A DNA stretch of 8,061 bases from Ramlibacter sp. (GTDB lineage: Bacteria > Pseudomonadota > Gammaproteobacteria > Burkholderiales > Burkholderiaceae_C): positions 1-8,061 of the forward strand of contig JAJAZH010000184.1 of assembly GCA_026785815.1 (NCBI GenBank). The letters run 5' to 3'. Made by a program: the position numbers and the translations under genes. Position 1 is the first letter of the stretch; each line of letters opens with the position of its first letter. The notes beneath the pieces were generated by a model. The model had not been told where the DNA came from. It was given only the letters and a program-made list of their open reading frames with translations, and did not search any database. Shown here in pieces: positions 1-5,026 of this stretch.

Positions 1-1
1 C

Positions 2-196
2 AGTGCCGGCCGCCTGGTCGAAGGCGGTGTCGCTGACCTCTGCGTGTTCGACCCCCAGGCGATGTGGACGGTGGCGCCCGGATCGCTGCGCAGCCAGGGC
101 AAACACACGCCGTTCGCGGGATACGAACTGCCGGGACAAGTGCGTTGCACTGTCGTGGCCGGGCAGGTCGCTTACGAAGGATGGGCAAGCGCCTAG
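2..196 (+). CDS. pyrC: Dihydroorotase, C-terminal 64 residues (5' partial)
   Basis: This is the end of a gene that begins before the window. The frame is open from the first bases to a TAG at 194-196. The visible residues end with a pattern typical of type I dihydroorotases and related amidohydrolases: a GxxADLCVFDP strand, a short region with GKHTPFAGYELPG, then a closing beta segment VRCTVVAGQVAYEG. Dihydroorotase interconverts carbamoyl-aspartate and dihydroorotate in the cytoplasm, the third step of pyrimidine synthesis. The metal-binding and catalytic residues lie upstream and cannot be seen, so an inactive PyrC-like partner of aspartate carbamoyltransferase remains possible. The acyltransferase gene follows at once, within a few bases or with overlap, so the two are probably cotranscribed. 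A pyrB-pyrC-plsC order is familiar from Burkholderiales, which supports the call; this is from general knowledge and was not checked. Confidence 0.82.
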   Translation, partial: SAGRLVEGGVADLCVFDPQAMWTVAPGSLRSQGKHTPFAGYELPGQVRCTVVAGQVAYEGWASA

Positions 197-201
197 CGCC
201 G

Positions 202-939
202 ATGCGTGTGTTGCGGGCGGTCTGGAAACTGGCACGGGTCGTGGCGCGCGCCCTGGCCGGCCTGTGCACGATCCTGTTCCTGTTTCCGCGGCTGCAGCCA
301 GCGCAACGCCATGAGCGGGTTCGGGTCTGGTCGCGCAGCATGCTCGAGGTGCTGGACATCGGCTTGACGGTGCGCGGAACGCCCCCCCGCCAAGGCCCGG
401 TGCTGCTGGTGGCGAATCATATTTCCTGGCTCGACATCCTGGTGATTCACGCAGCGGTGTACTGCCGCTTCGTCGCCAAGTCCGAGGTCCGGCACTGGCC
501 GCTGATCGGCACGCTGGCCACCGGTGCCGGCACACTTTATATCGAGCGCGATTCCCGGCGGGATGCACTGCGGGTGGTGCACCACATGGCCGACAGCCTG
601 AAGGCGGGCGATGTCCTGGCCGTGTTTCCGGAGGGCACCACCAGCGATGGTGTCTCGCTGCTGCCTTTTCACGGCAACCTGGTGCAAGCAGCGATTTCAA
701 CCCACACACCGGTGCAGCCGGTGGCGCTGCAATTCACCGACGCTGCCTCGGGCGCGACCTGCCTCACGCCTTGCTATATCGGTGACGACACCCTGCTCGA
801 ATCGGTCTGGCGGACCCTGACCGGTCCGCGAATCACCGCGGTGGTCGGTTTCGGGGAACCCCAGTTGGCCGGTGAGCGCGATCGACGCCGCTGGGCGCAG
901 GACCTGCGAAGCGCGGTCGAGCAGCTGCGTCAGCCCTGA
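202..939 (+). CDS. plsC: 1-acyl-sn-glycerol-3-phosphate acyltransferase (PlsC family)
   Basis: The product (245 residues from this start) belongs to the LPLAT/AGPAT family, which transfers an acyl chain to lysophosphatidic acid to make phosphatidic acid at the inner membrane. A hydrophobic N-terminal segment is visible at about residues 10-30. The catalytic NHxxxxD motif is NHISWLD at residues 72-78, with His73 and Asp78. The phosphate-binding motif FPEGTTS follows at about 142-148. The length is normal for the family. The start is uncertain: an in-frame ATG at 181 would add seven residues and overlap the dihydroorotase stop by 16 bp, but the GAAGG before it abuts the codon. The ATG at 202 leaves a 5-bp gap and gives an N-terminus (MRVLRAVW) like that of relatives, but has no well-placed ribosome site. 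Translation is probably coupled to the upstream gene. The 3' end overlaps the convergent ATPase gene by 10 bp. A related acyltransferase with another acceptor, such as an ornithine lipid, is possible. Confidence 0.9.
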   Translation: MRVLRAVWKLARVVARALAGLCTILFLFPRLQPAQRHERVRVWSRSMLEVLDIGLTVRGTPPRQGPVLLVANHISWLDILVIHAAVYCRFVAKSEVRHWPLIGTLATGAGTLYIERDSRRDALRVVHHMADSLKAGDVLAVFPEGTTSDGVSLLPFHGNLVQAAISTHTPVQPVALQFTDAASGATCLTPCYIGDDTLLESVWRTLTGPRITAVVGFGEPQLAGERDRRRWAQDLRSAVEQLRQP

Positions 940-2081
940 CAGCGCGGATGCGCCGGCGCCGGCGTCTCGGCCGCCCGCTCGCGGGCCATCACGCCGTGCG
1001 CCCGGTCGTCGGCCGGGCGGGAGCGATTGAACGTCACTACGTGGTCGACCTCGGCCCGGATACCGATCCACTCGCCGATCTTGTGGTCGTGATGGCTCGG
1101 CACGTGGGCCAGCACTGTCTCACCGGTTTTCAGCTGCAGCGTGTACAGGAACTCGGAACCGCGAAACGCCTTGCGCACGATCTGTGCCTTTACCGGCGCG
1201 TCGTCGTCGTGCACGATGTCATCGGCGCGCAGCAGCACTTCGCATTCGCCGCCATCGAAGGCGCTCGGCAACGGACATTCCGCGACGTCCAGCAGATCGC
1301 CCAGCGGCGTCTGCACCACGACCTGGTTGTCGATCTCGCGCAGGGTGGCCCGGGTGAACACCCCGTGGCCGATGAAGTCGGCGACGAAGCGGGTGGCGGG
1401 CCGGTGGTACAGCGTATAGGCGTCGTCCCACTGGTGCAGTCGGCCGTCGTGCATCACTCCGATCAAATCCCCGATCGCGAACGCCTCCAGCTGGTCGTGC
1501 GTCACGAACAACGCCGTCGCCTGGGCCGCCTTCAGGATGCCGCGGATCTCATGCGCCAGCCGCTCCCGCAGGTCGACGTCGAGGTTCGAGAACGGCTCGT
1601 CCAGCAGCAGCAGCTGGGGTTTTGGCGCCATGGCGCGCGCCAGCGCCACCCGCTGCTGCTGGCCACCGGAGAGTTCATGGGGAAAGCGGCGCTCGATCCC
1701 GGGCAGGCCGACCAGTTCCAGCACTTGCGCCACGCGACCGGCGCGCTCGGCCTTGGCCAGGTGCTGCAAGCCGAACGCCACGTTGCGGCCGACGTCGAGG
1801 TGGGGAAACAGCGCGTAGTCCTGGAAAACCATGCCGATGCGCCGAGCCTCTGCTGGCAGATGGACCTTGGCGCTTCCCACCACCTGGCCTGAAATGCGGA
1901 TCTCGCCCGCGCTGGCCCGCTCCAGTCCGGCGATCGCGCGCAGCAGCGTTGTCTTGCCGCAACCGGACGGGCCGATCAACACGCCGATGTCGCCTGCGGC
2001 CAGTCCGAACGAGACGTCGCTCACGGCCGGTTGCGGCCGGCTGGCGTACTGCACCCGGAGTTGGGATACCTCGACGAACAT
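930..2081 (-). CDS. fbpC: Iron(III)-type ABC transporter ATP-binding protein (FbpC/AfuC-like)
   Basis: This 383-residue cytoplasmic ATPase would power import through the divergently encoded permease. All nucleotide-binding motifs are intact: Walker A GPSGCGKT at residues 37-44, Q-loop glutamine at 87 in VFQDYALFPH, signature LSGGQ at 137-141, Walker B LLLLDEP at 157-163, and the switch histidine at 195 in FVTHDQ. Residues from about 240 to 345 look like a C-terminal TOBE-type regulatory domain, as in ferric-ion and sulfate/spermidine importers. The last 35 or so residues are charged and low in complexity. The FbpC call rests mainly on the neighbouring FbpB-like permease; ATPases of this class are hard to tell apart alone. 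The ATG at 2081 has no visible Shine-Dalgarno sequence, but a TACAAT hexamer lies 7 bp upstream of it, so the mRNA may be leaderless. The stop codon lies inside the end of plsC. Confidence 0.87.
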   Translation of the reverse strand: MFVEVSQLRVQYASRPQPAVSDVSFGLAAGDIGVLIGPSGCGKTTLLRAIAGLERASAGEIRISGQVVGSAKVHLPAEARRIGMVFQDYALFPHLDVGRNVAFGLQHLAKAERAGRVAQVLELVGLPGIERRFPHELSGGQQQRVALARAMAPKPQLLLLDEPFSNLDVDLRERLAHEIRGILKAAQATALFVTHDQLEAFAIGDLIGVMHDGRLHQWDDAYTLYHRPATRFVADFIGHGVFTRATLREIDNQVVVQTPLGDLLDVAECPLPSAFDGGECEVLLRADDIVHDDDAPVKAQIVRKAFRGSEFLYTLQLKTGETVLAHVPSHHDHKIGEWIGIRAEVDHVVTFNRSRPADDRAHGVMARERAAETPAPAHPRCQG

Positions 2082-2120
2082 GAATGCGATTGTAGATGCT
2101 TACAATTCTCATTTGCATCA
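2082..2120. promoter_or_regulatory. Divergent promoter/operator with inverted repeat and Fur-box-like sequence
   Basis: The sequence shows ATTGTA (2089-2094), a 6-bp spacer, then TACAAT (2101-2106), a perfect 6-6-6 inverted repeat. It therefore presents TACAAT, a good match to a -10 hexamer, on both strands. On the minus strand this predicts a transcript starting at about 2082, right at the ATPase ATG. On the plus strand it predicts a start near 2113 and a leader of about 34 nt to the permease ATG at 2147. No convincing -35 hexamers are seen. Overlapping it, the minus strand of 2098-2116 reads GCAAATGAGAATTGTAAGC. Its left half matches the AATGAGAATT half of a Fur box, and I count about 14 of 19 matches to AATGAGAATTATTCTCATT. 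Iron repression by Fur is an inference, supported by the iron-type transporter genes on both sides. Confidence 0.45.
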
Positions 2121-2146
2121 AGCGGGCCTCGCGGCCCTTCGTGCCC

Positions 2147-3760
2147 ATGCGCCTGCGCCGGCTTCAAGATGTCTTTCTGCTGCTGCTGGCCGCCTTGCTG
2201 GTGCTGCCGTTGCTGGCGGTGCTGGCGTCCTGGCTGCAACCGACCGGGCAGAGCGTGCAGATCCTGGGCGAGATGGCAGCAACAGTGCTGCCCGGCTACG
2301 TCTGGACCACGCTCTGGCTGTGCCTCTGGGTCGGCGCTGGCGTCGCGCTGGTGGGCACGGCCAGCGCGGCGGCGGTGACACTGTTCGATTTTCCGGGCCG
2401 CCGCACGTTCGAATGGGCGCTGCTCTTGCCGCTTGCGATGCCTGCCTATGTGGTGGCTTACGCGTACACCGATTACCTCCAGTTCAGCGGGCCGCTGCAA
2501 AGCGCCATTCGCTCCAGCCTCGGTGTCGAGGGCCGCGTGCTGCCGGAAATCCGCAGCTTGAGCGGTGCGGTCTTCGTGTTCACCTTCTCGCTCTATCCGT
2601 ATGTCTACCTGCTGGCGCGGACGGCGCTCGGTGAGAGCGCCCGGCCCCAGATGGAGGCGGCGCGGCTGCTCGGCGCGCCGCTGCGCCGGCGGATCTTGCA
2701 GGTTGCCCTGCCGCTGGCCCGGCCGGCCGTCGCCGCGGGGATCGCGCTGGCGCTGATGGAAACGCTGGCCGATTTCGGCGTGTCCAGTTACTTCGGCATT
2801 CAGACCTTCACCACAGGGATCTACAAGGCCTGGCTGGCGATGGACAACCGAATCGCCGCCGCGCAGCTCGCCACCCTGTTGCTCGCGCTGGTGACTCTCC
2901 TGCTCGCGCTCGAGTACCGTGCCCAGCGTCGGCTGCGCTTTACCTCGTCGCGCGGCGAGCGATCTGGATCGACCGAGGCGCAACCGGCCCGGCTGCGAGG
3001 CCGGCAGGTTGTTTGGGCCTGGGTCATCTGCCTGGTGCCGGTGCTGCTCGGTTTCGTGTTGCCGGTGCTGTTCATGCTGCGGCCCCTGGCCGCGGAGTGG
3101 TCGGGGCTGCCGTGGGACCGGTTCCTGCAGTGGTCGTACAACAGCATCCGGTTGGGCGCCATCAGCGCGGTGCTGGCCGTGGCGATCGCGCTGCTGCTGG
3201 CTTTCAGCCTGCGCCGGGCGCCCAGTGCGCTGACGCGCGGTGTCGTCCAGCTGACAAGCCTCGGGTATGCGGTCCCGGGCGCGGTCATCGTGGTGGGCTT
3301 GCTGTTGCCGGTCGGCTGGCTGCAACAGGTCGCGCCGGGCAGCAGCGCGGGCTTCTGGATCACCTCGACGGTGATTGGCGTGGTCTGGGCCTACCTGGTG
3401 CGCTTTTGCGCAGTCGCGCTGCAGTCGGTCCAGAGCGGCTATGCGCGGATTCCGGTCAGCTTCGACGACACCGCCCGAATGCTCGGCACCGGCGGCTTCG
3501 CGATGCTGACCCGCGTGCACTGGCCGCTGCTGAAGCGGTCCACCGCCGCGGCCGCATTGCTGGTGTTTGTCGACGTGATGAAGGAGCTGCCCGCGACACT
3601 TGTCCTGCGCCCGTTCAACACCGATACGCTCGCGGTCGTCGCCTACCAGTTCGCGCGGGACGAGCGGCTGGGCGAGGCCGCGCTGCCATCGCTGGCGCTG
3701 GTGTTAGCTGGGCTGATTCCCGTGATCCTGCTGAGCCGCACACTGCGGTTGAAGCGTTAG
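2147..3760 (+). CDS. fbpB: Iron(III)-type ABC transporter permease, fused two-domain (FbpB-like)
   Basis: The 537-residue product is an inner-membrane permease with two tandem MetI-like halves of about six membrane segments each, as in FbpB/SfuB ferric importers where one chain forms the whole channel. Hydrophobic stretches are clear at about 9-30, 52-75, 90-110, 140-160, 190-212, 240-257, 290-312, 335-355, 370-390, 405-428, 463-480 and 514-530. Both halves carry the EAA coupling loop that contacts the ATPase: EAARLLGAPLRRRILQVALP (170-189) and a DTARMLG version at 441-447. The segment DVMKELPATLVLRPF (476-490) is characteristic of iron-type permeases. An in-frame ATG at 2096 would add 17 residues but lies inside the promoter palindrome, so I chose 2147; neither start has a good ribosome site. 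No periplasmic binding protein gene accompanies it in the window, so the substrate (ferric iron or a chelate) is inferred from family resemblance only. Confidence 0.88.
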   Translation: MRLRRLQDVFLLLLAALLVLPLLAVLASWLQPTGQSVQILGEMAATVLPGYVWTTLWLCLWVGAGVALVGTASAAAVTLFDFPGRRTFEWALLLPLAMPAYVVAYAYTDYLQFSGPLQSAIRSSLGVEGRVLPEIRSLSGAVFVFTFSLYPYVYLLARTALGESARPQMEAARLLGAPLRRRILQVALPLARPAVAAGIALALMETLADFGVSSYFGIQTFTTGIYKAWLAMDNRIAAAQLATLLLALVTLLLALEYRAQRRLRFTSSRGERSGSTEAQPARLRGRQVVWAWVICLVPVLLGFVLPVLFMLRPLAAEWSGLPWDRFLQWSYNSIRLGAISAVLAVAIALLLAFSLRRAPSALTRGVVQLTSLGYAVPGAVIVVGLLLPVGWLQQVAPGSSAGFWITSTVIGVVWAYLVRFCAVALQSVQSGYARIPVSFDDTARMLGTGGFAMLTRVHWPLLKRSTAAAALLVFVDVMKELPATLVLRPFNTDTLAVVAYQFARDERLGEAALPSLALVLAGLIPVILLSRTLRLKR

Positions 3761-3777
3761 CGATGACTGAAGGAAAG

Positions 3778-3798
3778 GAGCCGGCGGGCTGACGGCTC
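3778..3798. terminator. Short hairpin just after the permease gene
   Basis: GAGCCG (3778-3783) and CGGCTC (3793-3798) form a perfect 6-bp GC-rich stem with a 9-nt loop, beginning 17 bp after the permease stop. No run of T follows, so an intrinsic terminator is only a weak possibility. The hairpin might instead protect the 3' end of the mRNA. Confidence 0.2.
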
Positions 3799-3834
3799 GG
3801 ACTTCAGGAGGACGCTCTGTTCAAGGAATCTGTC

Positions 3835-3855
3835 ATGCCGGACTTGATCCGACAT
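3835..3855. repeat. REP-like imperfect palindrome in the convergent intergenic space
   Basis: ATGCCGGA (3835-3842), a 5-nt spacer CTTGA, then TCCGACAT (3848-3855) pair at 7 of 8 positions. The wider string TGTCATGCCGGACTTGATCC resembles a dispersed intergenic repeat that I recognise from many proteobacterial genomes, where it usually sits between convergent or adjacent genes. Here it lies between the ends of the plus-strand permease and the minus-strand small unknown gene, a fitting place for a bidirectional transcription end or mRNA-stabilising structure. There is only one copy in this window, so the repeat status is from recognition rather than shown here. Confidence 0.45.
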
Positions 3856-3889
3856 CCATCGTTGGCCGACCCATCGCGGCCGGCACGGC

Positions 3890-4123
3890 TCAAGCCTCGT
3901 CACCCGCTTCGGGCCGGATCGTGGAAGCTTTGCGAAAGACGATTTCTCCGGTCGGAACATGGACCACCCGGATCTCCTGTCCCGACGGCCGGGTGAAACT
4001 CTTGGCCGCGAGCGCAACGGCCAGCGCGCGGTCTCTGACCAGATACTGCTCGGCGCCCGCAGTCGGCATCAGGCGGCTGCTCAGGGGATGGCTGCTTTCA
4101 ATTCGGTAATCGGCGGACGTCAT
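3890..4123 (-). CDS. Small conserved-looking protein of unknown function (77 residues)
   Basis: I do not recognise this gene. The start is ATG at 4121-4123, preceded on the minus strand by GAGGTGAAC, a good ribosome site at normal spacing. A GTG two codons further upstream is in frame, but it lies within that ribosome site. The protein is soluble, with no signal peptide, membrane segment or cysteine. Residues 26-42 (around YLVRDRALAVALAAK) look helical. Residues 50-66 (QEIRVVHVPTGEIVFRK) look like a beta hairpin with a PTGE turn. The tail is acidic. It is convergent with the permease gene, 129 bp away, with a REP-like hairpin between them. On the other side a 216-bp gap holds a strong inverted repeat. 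The strong ribosome site and compact folded-looking sequence favour a real gene. An ORF of 53 codons on the other strand at 3835-3996 is less convincing. Confidence 0.6.
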   Translation of the reverse strand: MTSADYRIESSHPLSSRLMPTAGAEQYLVRDRALAVALAAKSFTRPSGQEIRVVHVPTGEIVFRKASTIRPEAGDEA

Positions 4124-4177
4124 GTTCACCTCACAGGAAATGGCTCGCGTCTTCGAAACAGACGATCAAATCCTAGA

Positions 4178-4216
4178 TCGCAATTGCGACAGCGAGAAGA
4201 CCGATCTCGCTGTCGC
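4178..4216. repeat. Perfect 12-bp inverted repeat nested with a 12-bp palindrome
   Basis: GCGACAGCGAGA (4186-4197), a 7-nt loop, then TCTCGCTGTCGC (4205-4216) form a perfect 12-bp stem. Its left arm overlaps a second perfect palindrome, TCGCAATTGCGA, at 4178-4189, so the two structures compete for the same bases. The element lies in the 216-bp gap between the cytochrome c gene (ends at 4340) and the small unknown gene (starts at 4123), both on the minus strand. On that strand it could end the cytochrome transcript, although only a poor T-tract follows (AATTGCGATC). It could also be an operator or leader structure for the small gene, 62 bp downstream. The inverted repeat is seen directly; its role is not known. 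I see no gene or RNA family in the rest of the gap. Confidence 0.55.
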
Positions 4217-4339
4217 CAGTCACAGGCGTAACCGGCCGTAATGCTGCGTTGCGGAAAGAAACCCGGCCGGACGGTCATACCGATGCGTCTCGCGTCGATA
4301 CAACACGGCGGACGCCGGCAGCCAGATCAGCCCAACACC

Positions 4340-5026
4340 CTACTTGCTGCCCGGAACCGGGGCGGGAAAGCGCGCCACGTAATACGCCAGGGTGTCGAGG
4401 TCCTCCAGCGGGATCTGGCTCACGGCTGCGGTCATCGCCTGGGTGTAGCCCGGACGCGTGCCGTCATGGAATCCCCGCAAGCTCATCTTCAAGTAGTCCT
4501 CGCGTTGGCCGGCGATACGCGGCACCTGTTGCCCGCCGCTGAAATCCGCACCGTGGCAGAACACACATTTGTGCTGCTGCGCCAGCGCCAGCCCCTTGTC
4601 CATCCGCGCTTTGTCGGGGGCTGTCGCCGACGGCGGGGCGGGGACCGGTGGCAGCGTACCGATGTATTCGGAAAAGCCGCGCATGTCGTCGTCAGTGAAG
4701 GTCTTGGCCACTGCCGTCATCGCTTGGTTGCTGCGCCGGCCCTCGCGAAACAAGAACAGCTGGGTGATCGAATAGAAAGCAGGCTGGCCCGCAAGCACCG
4801 GCGTGAGCGGCATGTCGCTTCGCCCATTGGCGCCATGACAGGCAGCGCACAACCCGGCAAAGCGCTGAGCGTAATTGACGGCTGCAGGGCCGGCGCTGGC
4901 GCTAGCGGCGCGGCTCGCCGCAGCACCAGCCTTTCGAGTTTTCTCCTGGCCACTGGAATGTGGAGAGATCACGACCAAGGCCAGCACTGCCGCGCAGGAC
5001 GCAAGCCCCGCCGCCCAGCCCCTCAT
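4340..5026 (-). CDS. Exported diheme class I cytochrome c (cytochrome c4-like)
   Basis: The 228-residue product has an N-terminal hydrophobic signal (about residues 5-22), an Ala/Ser-rich linker, then two cytochrome c domains. Heme-binding motifs are CAACH at residues 60-64 and CVFCH at 154-158. Candidate distal methionine ligands are Met103 in the QAMTAVA segment and Met198 in the QAMTAAV segment. The two-domain layout resembles cytochrome c4 and the cytochrome subunits that accept electrons from periplasmic dehydrogenases. The gene follows the dehydrogenase gene with a TGATG junction, where stop and start share one base, so translation is coupled. A GTG one codon upstream (5029) would give a 4-bp GTGA overlap instead. 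The context implies that this protein carries electrons from the dehydrogenase towards the respiratory chain. The specific partner and final acceptor are inferred. No terminator is obvious immediately after the stop; a hairpin lies about 120 bp beyond. Confidence 0.88.
   Translation of the reverse strand: MRGWAAGLASCAAVLALVVISPHSSGQEKTRKAGAAASRAASASAGPAAVNYAQRFAGLCAACHGANGRSDMPLTPVLAGQPAFYSITQLFLFREGRRSNQAMTAVAKTFTDDDMRGFSEYIGTLPPVPAPPSATAPDKARMDKGLALAQQHKCVFCHGADFSGGQQVPRIAGQREDYLKMSLRGFHDGTRPGYTQAMTAAVSQIPLEDLDTLAYYVARFPAPVPGSK

Noticed and set aside
948..1892. 314-codon open frame on the plus strand, opposite the ATPase gene
   Set aside because: Composition is dominated by Arg, Val, His and Gln, and the opposite strand carries every ABC ATPase motif in order.
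2096..2146. Upstream ATG that would extend the permease by 17 residues
   Set aside because: The codon lies within the spacer of the promoter palindrome, has no clear ribosome site, and the added residues do not resemble the family N-terminus. Not fully excluded.
2021..3520. 499-codon open frame on the minus strand, opposite the permease gene
   Set aside because: It is rich in Arg, Gln, His and Pro with no domain, which is the usual antisense product of GC-rich codon bias. The plus-strand permease is clearly real.
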